From NCBI RefSeq assembly GCF_000304475.1, contig NC_018941.1, positions 1,054,001 through 1,118,000 of the forward strand: a stretch of DNA of 64,000 bases, in the 5' to 3' direction. The translations under genes were made by a program, and so were the position numbers. This document shows, piece by piece, positions 53,049 through 62,513 of the stretch. The notes below the pieces were generated by a model. It made no database searches and had not been told where the DNA came from. It worked only from the letters and a program-made list of their open reading frames with translations. Numbering within the stretch: position 1 is the first letter of the stretch; the number at the start of each line of letters is the position of its first letter. Origin of the DNA: Kazachstania africana CBS 2517 (lineage: Eukaryota; Ascomycota; Saccharomycetes; Saccharomycetales; Saccharomycetaceae).

Positions 53049-54284
53049 ATGGGGGGGACAGTTTTGAGGGGGAAGCTACTCAGAAAGATCTTTCGCCCAG
53101 CTCCAGTAGAAAATAGTTTATCACTTTCCTCGACGCTTTCCTTGTGGGCATCTCATTTGGGGAGTGAGTCAAAATCAAAGGCACGTTTGCGTGATTTCCA
53201 GGATGCCATAATGAAAAAAGTCCCCAGTTATGCTGAAAAATCAAACGTTATCACGAGTGAAGGACTAAATCAATGGCATTTCCATAATTCGAAATGTCGA
53301 AATGTCACCGTTCCGACTTTATTATTACACGGTTTTGCATCTTCGTCAATGTCATTTTTCAGAAATTTTACTGGATTAAGTCAAGATATAATGGATTTAT
53401 ATGCTATAGATTTACCCGCTAATGGTCTTTCAAGATCTCTTTCCACTAAATTTTACAGAGTATCTCCCAAGGAAACCAGAAAATTTGACATGCTAGACGA
53501 TATCCATTTCCAATTACTGTCACATGGAAATTATCATGCTGAAAAAGAGCTTATACAAAAATGCGAAGACTATTACATCGATACCATCGAGCGCTGGCGC
53601 AGGAGTAATGAGCTACATAAGATAAATATAGTTGCACATTCATTTGGTGGTTATCTTTCCTTTAAGTATGCTCTAAAATATCCGGAGTCTATAAACAAAC
53701 TCTGTCTGGTTTCGCCACTTGGGGTAGAAGCAAATATTTATTCGATCAATAACAATTTTAATGTAGGTGAAACATACACGGTAAATCGTTTGGACCCTTC
53801 TTCCTGCTGCTATATTAACGAAAATGAAATCCCCAAATATGTATTTGATAATTTATTTAAAATACTGAGGCTATCTGGTCCAATAGGTGCCAAACTTTGT
53901 TGGAATTACGTACTGTCATCATATTCTAGAATATCGTCTTTGGATTTCAAGCGGTATGTCTTTGAATTACTGTACGGGAAAGGTGGAATGACTGCTACAG
54001 CAATAAATTTGTTCACCCAGTTATTCACAACAAGGTTATTAGCTAGAGATCCCTTGATGGATTCAGCACATTCTTTATCATGTAACGGAATATTGCTATT
54101 ATATGGTGAGTACGACTGGATGGCGAAGAATGCCGGAAAATCTCTACTAACTAATTGTAAGGCGGACAATAAGGGAAGTGCTTCAAAAACAAAATACTTA
54201 GAAGTTCCAAAGTCAGGGCACAATTTATTTCTTGATAATCCTGCATTCTTCAATAAATCCATAGCTGAATTTCTCTCTGAATGA
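53049..54284 (+). CDS. ECM18: alpha/beta-hydrolase fold acyltransferase, Ecm18/Ict1 family
   Basis: 411-aa protein of the alpha/beta-hydrolase family that includes Ict1 (lysophosphatidic acid acyltransferase activity), Ecm18 and the mitochondrial cardiolipin lipase Cld1. Seen: oxyanion strand LLLHGFASS (91-99), DLPANGLS, nucleophile elbow AHSFGG with Ser198, a late acid in LLLYGEYDW, and HNLFLD near the end, an HxxxxD motif associated with acyltransferase activity. The basic N-terminus (KLLRKIFRP) could target mitochondria. Position next to SWF1 matches YDR125C (ECM18). The ATG at 53049 is used; one codon upstream is only a TTG. Substrate uncertain. Confidence 0.85.
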   Translation: MGGTVLRGKLLRKIFRPAPVENSLSLSSTLSLWASHLGSESKSKARLRDFQDAIMKKVPSYAEKSNVITSEGLNQWHFHNSKCRNVTVPTLLLHGFASSSMSFFRNFTGLSQDIMDLYAIDLPANGLSRSLSTKFYRVSPKETRKFDMLDDIHFQLLSHGNYHAEKELIQKCEDYYIDTIERWRRSNELHKINIVAHSFGGYLSFKYALKYPESINKLCLVSPLGVEANIYSINNNFNVGETYTVNRLDPSSCCYINENEIPKYVFDNLFKILRLSGPIGAKLCWNYVLSSYSRISSLDFKRYVFELLYGKGGMTATAINLFTQLFTTRLLARDPLMDSAHSLSCNGILLLYGEYDWMAKNAGKSLLTNCKADNKGSASKTKYLEVPKSGHNLFLDNPAFFNKSIAEFLSE

Positions 54285-54405
54285 AGGATGATTATCATAC
54301 ATCTACATTTCAGGTCCTAAAAAAAAATACGTCATGAAGATTTTTAGAAAATATAGGTGCTATAGAATGTGGAAAAATGATAAAAGAAATTGTGCTTTCA
54401 TAAAT

Positions 54406-55392
54406 TTATTCCGAGAGTCTATAGGCGTCTATAAAGGAAGAGTGTGACTCACTTTCGCTTTCTTTTGTATACGGCAGATAGTCAATTTGTGGATCTTTTA
54501 ACAGTTCCAAAAGTACCGATGAGCCGTCAACGTTACTAGTATAAACATCGGAATTAAATCCAACTGACTCGCTATATCGAAGATGAGGATCACATACTGA
54601 TAAGGGAGGATTTTCCACTACTTTTTCTTTGCATTTCAGTTTTAAAAGCGCACCATTACTTTGTTCTTTGTTTTTGTAACAGTATTGTTGGAGATTTCTC
54701 GATGGCGAAGGTTTTTTATGTAATGCTGAGAGATCCAGGACTGATATGTCGTTTGGAGTATCTTTACATAGCGCCCCAGATATTTTGAAGATATTCAACA
54801 ATACCTCCCTTCTAATGGCATCCTTTTCGAACAATGGTAAAGCCATTGTTGCCTTTTTCAAATCGTCAATGAGCTCAAGGTCGTTTATATTTGGTAAAAC
54901 TGTTACAATGATGTAACACATTAATTCCAACCTGTCAGGCTTTTGTAAATGATCTGGTTCTTTGTGCTCTACCTTATATGGCCACCAACTTGGCTTCGTA
55001 ACATCGCCTCCTATGTATGGGTATTTAGTTTTCTTTTTAGGTTCGATAAATTTGATCCACAATTTCACAATTGATTTGCAAGGGACCTGCCTCAGGAACT
55101 TAAATGCGTTAGAGAGATAATTAATCAATATATCTTTCTTTGATAGATCTAATATTGTATTTTGTAATATAGAAGATGAGTACGTTGGGTTTCTCTCGAT
55201 TGTTTTCAAGTTGTCTCTGTTAATTAAGCTACTTGTTAAATAGCTGAAATGTGTCTCCAAGGTTGAACTTATGAAACCTTTGGTAAACTTAAGGGAAGAG
55301 CTATCCACCAGTGTTTGATCCTCTTTGATTAAAACGAGAAATTCACACTTTTGACTATTCAGTATTTCTAACGCTCTATTCAACATTTCCAT
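54406..55392 (-). CDS. YDR124W-like protein of unknown function (DUF2841-type)
   Basis: 328-aa protein matching YDR124W (324 aa) in length and position. It contains KPSWWPYKVEHKEPDHLQK (residues about 133-151), the Trp-rich signature of the fungal domain found in HrmA-type proteins. No membrane segment or known catalytic motif. YDR124W expression in S. cerevisiae has been linked to mating pheromone; the role is unknown. Divergent from INO2 as in YDR124W/YDR123C. Confidence 0.8.
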   Translation of the reverse strand: MEMLNRALEILNSQKCEFLVLIKEDQTLVDSSSLKFTKGFISSTLETHFSYLTSSLINRDNLKTIERNPTYSSSILQNTILDLSKKDILINYLSNAFKFLRQVPCKSIVKLWIKFIEPKKKTKYPYIGGDVTKPSWWPYKVEHKEPDHLQKPDRLELMCYIIVTVLPNINDLELIDDLKKATMALPLFEKDAIRREVLLNIFKISGALCKDTPNDISVLDLSALHKKPSPSRNLQQYCYKNKEQSNGALLKLKCKEKVVENPPLSVCDPHLRYSESVGFNSDVYTSNVDGSSVLLELLKDPQIDYLPYTKESESESHSSFIDAYRLSE

Positions 55393-55865
55393 TGTGAAGT
55401 TTATGTATGTGAGCCCAGTTAGGTAACAAAGCTCCGCCGAACCGCATAATTATGGCAGCTAATAACTATTTCTTATATAATTCTAATAACCATTCAAATT
55501 GTGTCCCTCTAATGTTATGATGTCAATGGATTAAGAATTGTGTTAGTCCATTGGCAAATTTGTTTCATATCTACTTCAAAAATGCATCAATTCGTTCAAA
55601 ATATTCTGCCTCATAGCGAACAGCCAAGATCAATATATAAAATATCAGTTGAATACTGATAAACCAAGAGTGATCCTAGTTGATTTCTCGATTGTTCTCT
55701 TGCTTTGTCTGTCTTGCTTTTTGTTGGCATTTAGGAAGCCTTTATTAGTTTTTTAAGAACGTGAAAAAAATAGTTTCGATGACTCTCGATTAACTTACAG
55801 AAGCTTGGAAAACTGAAGATCAGACCTCAGCTAAATGGACACGGGGCTGCAAGGCAAACGAAGTA
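55393..55865. promoter_or_regulatory. upstream region of INO2 and the YDR124W-like gene
   Basis: 473 bases between divergent starts. I looked for an inositol/choline-response element (CATGTGAAAT) as found upstream of S. cerevisiae INO2 and did not find one. A possible TATATAA lies near 55635. Confidence 0.45.
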
Positions 55866-56804
55866 ATGGAAAAAATGAATCATGATTCTAATATAGATCT
55901 GCACGATATGTTCGATCTGAATACAGAAATTGACTTTGAAACAGCATATCAAATGCTTAGTAACATCGAGAATGCATCGCCGAATTATGATGATAAACAT
56001 TTGAATTTCGTCAGTACACGCTCACACCTACATAATGACATGTCTAATATGTTTGACTATCCTCATGGCCACCTCCAAGGTCATTTTCAGGAGCCTCAAG
56101 AGCAGCATCATCAAGATAGTCAGCTTGTGCATCAGCGTAACGGTCACTACTATAACCACAGGCACCAGCATAACGGTCATGGTCATGACTATAATCACAA
56201 GCACCAACTTCCGCTTCAGCATGACTTGACAAGCATGCATTCGACTGCCCCTTATGCCAATGGCATTGCTGGCGACGAGCTTTTAAGCACGTTTGAAACA
56301 AATGCAATAGAACATTTTTTGGACACACTAATAACAAACGATAAGTTAGATAAGCAAAATTCCAATAGTGATTCTCTAAATAGTACTTTTGTGACGAACG
56401 ATGTTACTCGTAGTCCAAAAAAACGTCAGTCTCAAAAGGCCATCGCAACACTAGTAAAAGAGATACCTGTTCATAATGAGGAAACGCCCACCCATTTTGA
56501 AGAAAAATATAATCCAGGCACATTACTTATTCCTGAAATAAAGATTGACGATAGTAAAATACCTGTAGAAATAATGAATGATATGAATAAAGTAAAGAAA
56601 TGGAAGCACGTGCAAGTAGAGAAAATACGACGTAATTTAAGTAGAGATGCCTTTGATGAGTTGATCGCCCTACTATCAAATAGAAGCACCATAACTGTTA
56701 GCACAAAACGGGTGCCAAAGCATATTCTTCTTAGCTATGTAATTGAAGACATCAGAAGTATTGTCAATGCTAACAAGCAATTAGAATCAATGCTACAAGC
56801 CTAG
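55866..56804 (+). CDS. INO2: bHLH activator of phospholipid genes Ino2
   Basis: 312-aa transcription factor (S. cerevisiae 304 aa). With Ino4 it binds UAS-INO sites and activates INO1, CHO1 and other phospholipid genes. The bHLH domain is the C-terminal ~73 residues: KKWKHVQVEKIRRNLSRDAF (basic region and helix 1), a loop with a short insertion, and PKHILLSYVIEDIRSIV (helix 2). N-terminal acidic blocks (DLHDMFDLNTEIDFETAYQML) correspond to activation domain. An unusual His-rich stretch with about 15 His lies near residues 67-118. Position next to the YDR124W-like gene confirms the identity. Confidence 0.93.
   Translation: MEKMNHDSNIDLHDMFDLNTEIDFETAYQMLSNIENASPNYDDKHLNFVSTRSHLHNDMSNMFDYPHGHLQGHFQEPQEQHHQDSQLVHQRNGHYYNHRHQHNGHGHDYNHKHQLPLQHDLTSMHSTAPYANGIAGDELLSTFETNAIEHFLDTLITNDKLDKQNSNSDSLNSTFVTNDVTRSPKKRQSQKAIATLVKEIPVHNEETPTHFEEKYNPGTLLIPEIKIDDSKIPVEIMNDMNKVKKWKHVQVEKIRRNLSRDAFDELIALLSNRSTITVSTKRVPKHILLSYVIEDIRSIVNANKQLESMLQA
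56136..56207 (+). repeat. in-frame tandem duplication in the His-rich region of INO2
   Basis: 56136-56168 and 56169-56207 are two related units, encoding RNGHYYNHRHQ and HNGHGHDYNHKHQ. The second carries an extra six bases. It enlarges the His-rich part of Ino2. Confidence 0.6.
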
Positions 56805-57151
56805 CTTCACTTTGGGATATCTTGACTTTATGTATGAAAACTTATCAAACGGAGGGCATTAAACGTCTGTAATATATATATATTACTTACTAGTTATATG
56901 ATTTCTTGAAATGAGATTTAAAACTTTCGCATCACATTTCTCAGAATGAGATGTTCTACTCCTTATAACTTTGAATTACAGAACCTCGTTGAGGTTTGCT
57001 GGTACGTTTTAGTTATCAAAATGTGGGAATTGCGCAAAAGACATCGCCAGTACCAAGTGAGAGAGAGCCTTTGCGGGAAGTTTTCATTTTATTGCTGACC
57101 AAAGACTTGTCTTTTCAATGTAGCTCTGAGGACATATTGCTATAATTTTGT
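56805..57151. other. INO2-KIN1-like convergent intergenic region
   Basis: 347 bases between two convergent stops. I looked for the missing C-terminal half of KIN1 in all frames here and see none; the interval is too short to hold it. Confidence 0.6.
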
Positions 57152-58771
57152 TCAAGATTGCCTCTCCTCATATAGAGGACTGTCTGTAAAGTGCTCACTC
57201 AAATGGCTGTGATTCTCCATCAAGCTACTATCCTCTGTTTCACAATCTATGTTGGTAAAGAGCCCTTGCCTAATCTCTAACGGATGATCCCGTTTCGTCA
57301 CTCTCGAGGTCTCATAGAAGACCTTTGAATCGCCATGTATCCTCATCATATCCATATAATCATCACACAATGAGTATGTTTCCGGAAATTCTTTATCTAT
57401 ATCAGTAGATCTTCGATCATGGCAAAACAGGCATAGCCTTCTTGAAAATTCTGAATAATGCATCCAATCTCGCACTAAGTAATATTTTGATATCAACGGA
57501 TGGTATCCTAGGATAGAACCAGCATATGGTAATAGGTTTTCATTTCCTTTGGGATCCCACAAATAATCTAATACAATATATTGGCTAATGTCTGCTAAAC
57601 GCAAGTAGCGCCATTCGGTGACAATGTCACATAAGTCATCGTATGTTTCGTCTATATCAAAAATAAAGTTAAGATGACGCATTTCGCTCAGAACACTGAA
57701 GCTAATCGTATATTCTGTTATCTTCTCTCTTTTACACATGGGGTAGATAAGCTCCCAGTATTTGATGTCACAAATCCAAAACCATTGATGTTTAATAATG
57801 TCTGACAGACTGAACCTAAAAGACAGATCAATTTCTAGAATTCTCGATAGCAGCGAAATGACATCCATGGAGAGAAAGTTTGGGAACTTCACTTGACCAG
57901 ATAAAATATGCTTCATCAGTCTCCCTTTGCTTCTTCCCTTAAAGGGAAGTTTTCCTGTTACCATAATGTATAGGACCACGCCAAAGGACCATATATCAAC
58001 TTCCGGTCCAATATAATAATCTCTCTTCAGTACTTCCGGTGCAGCATAGTACAAAGAACCACAATAATCATTTAAAGTACTATTTTGGTCGTAAAAGCAT
58101 CCTAGACCGAAGTCTATGAGTTTGATTGTCTTATCTTCATTGGTGACCATTATATTTTCCATCTTCAGGTCTCTGTGTACAATGTTATTAGAGTGCAAAT
58201 ACGCCAGGGCATTCAGTATTTGCCCTGCGAAGTCTCTAGCTATTTCCTCATTTAATTTTTTGGCATTCTGTGAAGAAACATATTCTAGTAGTGTACAACC
58301 CTGAATATACTCTAGAAACATATAATAATGGTAGCGCATCTCTTCCATCTTATAAAATTTGCATATATGAGGATGTCGAAGAACTCTACTCAGTTGAAAT
58401 TCTTGCATGGTCCTTCTGTCATGTTGTATTGCAGTTTTGAATTCTTTGCTACATTTTACATCTTCAATATTCTGGGTATTGCATTTATTTAGAATAACTG
58501 ACTGGTACCGAATTGTTATTTTTACAGCGCAGATTTGACCGGAAGCCCTATGTTTTGCTAGCTTAACTGTACCTTTGGCACCTTTGCCTAACGTTCTTGA
58601 AAAAATCCATTCACCTAGTTGTATCCTTCCACCTGAGTTTTCCTCAGAAGCTGTAACATCAGTTCTTTGAGGTATACCAAGTACTCCGCTCAAATTTGTG
58701 TTTGTAATTACAGATTCATCTGTTTGCATGTCGCTGTCATTCGGCGACTCTCTCGTATTAGCATTTGCCAT
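57152..58771 (-). CDS. KIN1: Kin1/Kin2-related protein kinase lacking the C-terminal half
   Basis: 539-aa serine/threonine kinase. The catalytic domain (about 53-330) is complete: glycine loop LGKGAKGTVK (61-70), Lys84, HRDLKMEN (D201), DFG (220-222), APE (244-246). Similarity to Kin1/Kin2 extends into the C-lobe tail (LGYHPLISKYYLVRDWM, matching AYHPLLSIYHLVSEM of Kin1). S. cerevisiae Kin1 is 1064 aa and continues with a long disordered linker and a KA1 membrane-binding domain; here a stop comes soon after that tail. Kin1/Kin2 regulate exocytosis and polarity and splice HAC1 indirectly. Gene order (INO2, here, DPB4) matches YDR123C-122W-121W, so this is the KIN1 position. Presumably a second full-length copy exists elsewhere. 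Confidence 0.8.
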   Translation of the reverse strand: MANANTRESPNDSDMQTDESVITNTNLSGVLGIPQRTDVTASEENSGGRIQLGEWIFSRTLGKGAKGTVKLAKHRASGQICAVKITIRYQSVILNKCNTQNIEDVKCSKEFKTAIQHDRRTMQEFQLSRVLRHPHICKFYKMEEMRYHYYMFLEYIQGCTLLEYVSSQNAKKLNEEIARDFAGQILNALAYLHSNNIVHRDLKMENIMVTNEDKTIKLIDFGLGCFYDQNSTLNDYCGSLYYAAPEVLKRDYYIGPEVDIWSFGVVLYIMVTGKLPFKGRSKGRLMKHILSGQVKFPNFLSMDVISLLSRILEIDLSFRFSLSDIIKHQWFWICDIKYWELIYPMCKREKITEYTISFSVLSEMRHLNFIFDIDETYDDLCDIVTEWRYLRLADISQYIVLDYLWDPKGNENLLPYAGSILGYHPLISKYYLVRDWMHYSEFSRRLCLFCHDRRSTDIDKEFPETYSLCDDYMDMMRIHGDSKVFYETSRVTKRDHPLEIRQGLFTNIDCETEDSSLMENHSHLSEHFTDSPLYEERQS

Positions 58772-59067
58772 ATGAGCAAGTATTCTCTCTGGTTACTTAA
58801 ACATCAAACATACCGTAAAAAAGTCAACCTGTCCATGTATCCATGCGGCTTAGAATGCCTTTTAATTCCTATATACTCGATAAGGTGCTATGCTTCCATC
58901 ATTTTTTAAGGTACTTCGACGAATATGTCAACTTCCGAGACCAACTACTTATTAAGCTACCCTTCAAAAAGGGCCATTACTATCATGCGTTGTCACCTGC
59001 CTCTGTATCAAAAAATAATAATATTAATAATATCTATTAGAACCGTATATACAATGCGTAACAACTA

Positions 59068-59661
59068 TCATGATTCATCAGCCAGCATATTGGTATCCTG
59101 GTCCTCGGTAACGCTTTGATTTTCATCCTGGATTGGTGTTTCCTCTTCAGCAGGGGTTTGGTTTGATCTTTCGTCCAGTTTAACTCTCTTATTTATGTCT
59201 TCATCGTTTTCTTCTAGTTGATTTTCCTCTACATCGTTCTGTGTAACCAAATCTCTCTGTTCTGTCTTCTTATTTTGTCTCTTGAGCTCTTGAGCCTTCT
59301 GATAGTCATCCAGCCTGTTCACAACCAAGGCCTTTAAGCCTGGCAGGCCGATATGATCGAGTGCATTCAGTACATCATCAGAATTGCAACTTTTTTTGTC
59401 CTGTTCTCTGGCAATCTCTCTTGCAAAGAGAAGCAGGTGGTTCACAAAAACTGTTGCACTACGCTGTAGTGCTAATGATGCATCTTTACTTATGACCAGT
59501 TTCTTATCACCATTATTTGCATCCTGTACTTCTTTTGCCAGCCTAACAATTATACTCTTTGGGAAAAGTAGGTCATCGATTGTGATATTTTCTTGTTCTT
59601 TTATGTATGAAGTTGTGGGATAATTACCCTGTGCATCCTTTCTCCAACCCTTTGGTGGCAT
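59068..59661 (-). CDS. DPB4: DNA polymerase epsilon subunit Dpb4 (histone fold)
   Basis: 197-aa protein (S. cerevisiae 196 aa), shared by DNA polymerase epsilon and the ISW2/CHRAC remodeller. The N-terminus [20 protein letters not shown] is identical to S. cerevisiae. The histone-fold domain covers about 22-115 ([49 protein letters not shown]). The C-terminal third is acidic and Gln/Asn-rich, as in other yeast Dpb4. Pairs with Dpb3 or Dls1. Divergent from TRM1. Confidence 0.97.
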   Translation of the reverse strand: MPPKGWRKDAQGNYPTTSYIKEQENITIDDLLFPKSIIVRLAKEVQDANNGDKKLVISKDASLALQRSATVFVNHLLLFAREIAREQDKKSCNSDDVLNALDHIGLPGLKALVVNRLDDYQKAQELKRQNKKTEQRDLVTQNDVEENQLEENDEDINKRVKLDERSNQTPAEEETPIQDENQSVTEDQDTNMLADES

Positions 59662-59971
59662 ATTTTAGTAAGTATTATTTGTTAAAACGGTATTGGTCGC
59701 TCGTGATATTTTAAAAGGTCAAATCGTGTAGTCATCAAACGCAAAGTCATTCCTTTTGGTGTCGATCCACTTTGAATTTATTTTAACGTGATCCTAACGC
59801 GGTTGCGTGTAAAACGATATTCTACTTTAAGTTTATTTTATTTCACTCGAAAAAGTTGAAAAATATTTCACGACGCAGGTCATCTCGTCTTTGACCTGTT
59901 ATGACAGAGCAGTTGTCTTTGATACTTAGAGCATCAAGATTTATTTTTTAGTGTCTTAACCAATATTCATC
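59662..59971. promoter_or_regulatory. intergenic region between divergent DPB4 and TRM1
   Basis: 310 bases. An in-frame stop (59957-59959) lies 12 bases before the TRM1 ATG and rules out an upstream extension. No other site recognised. Confidence 0.5.
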
Positions 59972-61672
59972 ATGTTGCGTTCCGCTATCAATAAGATAAA
60001 ATCCTCCTTTTTACAGAAGAATATCAAAGCTGCTGCTAAAAATAATATCAAGATAGAAGATTTCAAGATTGTCAAAGAGGGAAGTGCTGAAATCTTGTTT
60101 CCAAAGAAAGAAGATGTCTTCTACAATCCTATCCAACAATTCAACAGAGATTTAAGTGTCATGTGTATTAAAGCATGGGATAAGATGTACAGACAAGAAG
60201 CACAGACAAAGGGCAATAAACGTTCCAAGAGCAGTAGATTTACTTCTAAGAAAAGAAAACTAGAAGATGGCTCTACCATCACTGAAGAGATTAAAGAGCA
60301 AGACCCAGAAAAATATATGAGAATTTTGGAAGCTTTGTCGGCAACCGGTTTACGTGCAATTAGGTATGCTAAAGAAATTCCAAACGTAAAGGAACTTGTA
60401 GCAAACGATTTAATACCTGCTGCTGTGGACTCTATTCAAAGAAATATCTCCTTTAATGAAGTAGATCATCTAGTTAAGGCTAACTTAGATGATGCGAACG
60501 CTTTACTGTACCGTGAGAAGGGCCAAAATAATCGCTTCCATGTCATCGATTTGGATCCATACGGTACTGTTACGCCATTCATTGATGCAGCTTTGCAAAA
60601 TATTGAAGAAAATGGTCTATTATTAGTTACATGCACCGATTTATCAGTTCTTGCAGGTAATGGATATCCAGAGAAATGTTTTGCACTATATGGTGGTGTT
60701 AACATGGTTAACCATGAAGCCACGCACGAAAGTGCCCTCAGATTGGTTTTAAACCTAATTAATCAAACCGCTGCAAAGTATAAGAAGACAGTTACTCCAT
60801 TATTATCCCTAAGTATTGACTTCTATGTTCGTGTCTTCGTTCAAGTCAAAACAAGCCCGATTGAAGTTAAGAGTTTACAATCTAAAACTATGATAACATA
60901 CCATTGTACACAGTGTGGTTCATACCACAATCAACCTTTAGGTAGAAAGAGTGAAGTGGAGAGCAAAAAGAAGAAAAATATCACTCAATTTAAATACAGC
61001 GTCGCTCAAGGTCCACCTGTGGATAGAAAATGTAGATATTGTCAAGGTACTTACCACCTTGCTGGTCCGATGTATGCAGGCCCCTTACACAATGAAGAAT
61101 TTGTTAAAGAAGTTTTAAAAATTAATAAAGAGGATGAGAAAAAGCAAGAAGATATCTACGGCACACACAAAAGAATTGAAGGTATGTTGACGTTAGCTCT
61201 TAATGAAGTTGCTGATAGCCCCTTCTATTTCAGCCCAAACCATGTTTCATCCATATTGAAGCTACAAGTTCCACAGATGAAGAAAGTTATAGCTGGTCTA
61301 GGTTCTCTTGGCTTTCAATGTTCCTTGACCCACGCTCAACCTTCATCTATCAAGACAAACGCTCCTTGGGAAGCTATTTGGTACGTTATGCGTCAATGTG
61401 ACAGTGAAAAGGATGTAAGTCGTATGAACCCTAATACAGCAGGATATAAAATTTTATCAACTATGAGCTCTTGGTTACCTTCTCCCTCTGATGAAATAAA
61501 ATCATCCGTCTTCTTTGATTCATCGAAGTTGTCATTCGAGGAAAATGAACAAAGTGGGAACGTTGAAAAATTAAGAAAGTTAAAGATTGTTAGATACCAA
61601 GAAAACCCAACTAAAAATTGGGGACCTAAAGCTCGTCCAAATCCTTCAACAAAACCATCTCCACAGAAATAA
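59972..61672 (+). CDS. TRM1: tRNA (guanine26-N2,N2)-dimethyltransferase Trm1
   Basis: 566-aa enzyme that makes m2,2G26 in nuclear and mitochondrial tRNAs. S-adenosylmethionine-binding region: ILEALSATGLRAIRYAKE and ANDLIPAAV; catalytic DLDPYGT. A zinc-type module CTQCGSYHNQP ... CRYCQGTYH follows. The C-terminus KIVRYQENPTKNWGPKARPN matches S. cerevisiae almost exactly. The N-terminus MLRSAINKIKSSF aligns with the second start (Met17, MLKAAISKIKANF) of the S. cerevisiae gene, which has two start codons; here no upstream ATG exists because of an in-frame stop. The Arg/Lys-rich start could still act as a mitochondrial signal. Length 566 vs 570. Confidence 0.97.
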   Translation: MLRSAINKIKSSFLQKNIKAAAKNNIKIEDFKIVKEGSAEILFPKKEDVFYNPIQQFNRDLSVMCIKAWDKMYRQEAQTKGNKRSKSSRFTSKKRKLEDGSTITEEIKEQDPEKYMRILEALSATGLRAIRYAKEIPNVKELVANDLIPAAVDSIQRNISFNEVDHLVKANLDDANALLYREKGQNNRFHVIDLDPYGTVTPFIDAALQNIEENGLLLVTCTDLSVLAGNGYPEKCFALYGGVNMVNHEATHESALRLVLNLINQTAAKYKKTVTPLLSLSIDFYVRVFVQVKTSPIEVKSLQSKTMITYHCTQCGSYHNQPLGRKSEVESKKKKNITQFKYSVAQGPPVDRKCRYCQGTYHLAGPMYAGPLHNEEFVKEVLKINKEDEKKQEDIYGTHKRIEGMLTLALNEVADSPFYFSPNHVSSILKLQVPQMKKVIAGLGSLGFQCSLTHAQPSSIKTNAPWEAIWYVMRQCDSEKDVSRMNPNTAGYKILSTMSSWLPSPSDEIKSSVFFDSSKLSFEENEQSGNVEKLRKLKIVRYQENPTKNWGPKARPNPSTKPSPQK

Positions 61673-61806
61673 ATTATTCGATAGTGTAGATCATACAATA
61701 TTTACTATTCTCACTACATAAATATAGACCATATATATGTCCCGAATGTATTATATCATTTTATATTTTTCCCTTTTTCTTCAATTCTTGAAAATTTCAC
61801 ATTATC

Positions 61807-62007
61807 CTATCTTCTACGACTATAATAAATCACTGAAGGCCAACCTAACGCCACTAACAGAAATGTACCCCAGGCAGCGATGGTTTTAACGTCTTGCTTA
61901 GCTTTCAAATAAAGATATGGTGGTCCAATGTGTTGGGCATGTGTTTTGCTCGTTGCAGCATAAAATCTAGCAAAGTTTAAAGTTCTGAAGAGTTGTTTAT
62001 TAGGCAT
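61807..62007 (-). CDS. COX26: cytochrome c oxidase subunit Cox26
   Basis: 66-aa small protein, the same length as S. cerevisiae Cox26 (YDR119W-A), a peripheral subunit of cytochrome c oxidase in respiratory supercomplexes. One membrane segment is visible (AAWGTFLLVALGWPSVIYY, about 43-61), with the conserved LGWP-x-V-Y motif and a basic C-terminus (YSRRR). A basic, Ala/Phe-rich N-terminus (LFRTLNFARFYAATS) looks like a mitochondrial presequence. The ATG at 62007 is used (GTG is three codons upstream). Position after TRM1 matches S. cerevisiae. Sequence identity is modest, so function is inferred from synteny plus motif. Confidence 0.8.
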   Translation of the reverse strand: MPNKQLFRTLNFARFYAATSKTHAQHIGPPYLYLKAKQDVKTIAAWGTFLLVALGWPSVIYYSRRR

Positions 62008-62513
62008 GAGTGGCACACGATACTTATTCGATGTTGTGTATTAATACTGTTAGTAGGTATTACAAAGGAAATAAGACAGTTCGTTGAAACTTTGCTGACT
62101 TAACAACAGAAAGGAAAGCAAAAGGATAAGAAAAACATTGAAATCGCTTATATAGGGATTTAAATGAACAAATTAATATTCGTTAAAAATGGCAGTTTAA
62201 ACATGGCTCTATACACTCATATGCCCCTCGAGAAGTAGAGTATCTCTCTTATGTTCCTGGAGAAAACTGGACCAATGACGCTCGGAAATAAGATAACGGC
62301 ATGCTGAGATAAACTTGTATCGGTTTCTCGAGGAATGCCAAGAGATTTCTCGAGCAAATCTTGTTATTTTTTTTTTACCCCGGATTCTCCTGAGTCAACC
62401 CTTTCCCATCACTCAGGCATCCTAAAAAAGAAACAGATGAAAAAACCGTTCATAATTCAAAAACCATATGTACATATATATACACTGCCAATACAATATA
62501 TGTCAATGGCTTC
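62008..62513. promoter_or_regulatory. COX26 upstream region with CTCGAG cluster
   Basis: 506 bases between COX26 start and VBA4 stop. Three CTCGAG palindromes occur at 62227-62232, 62327-62332 and 62349-62354; the latter two sit in the shared context TTTCTCGAG. A CCCCT stress element overlaps the first. No gene found (the + frame at 62335 is featureless). Confidence 0.4.
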
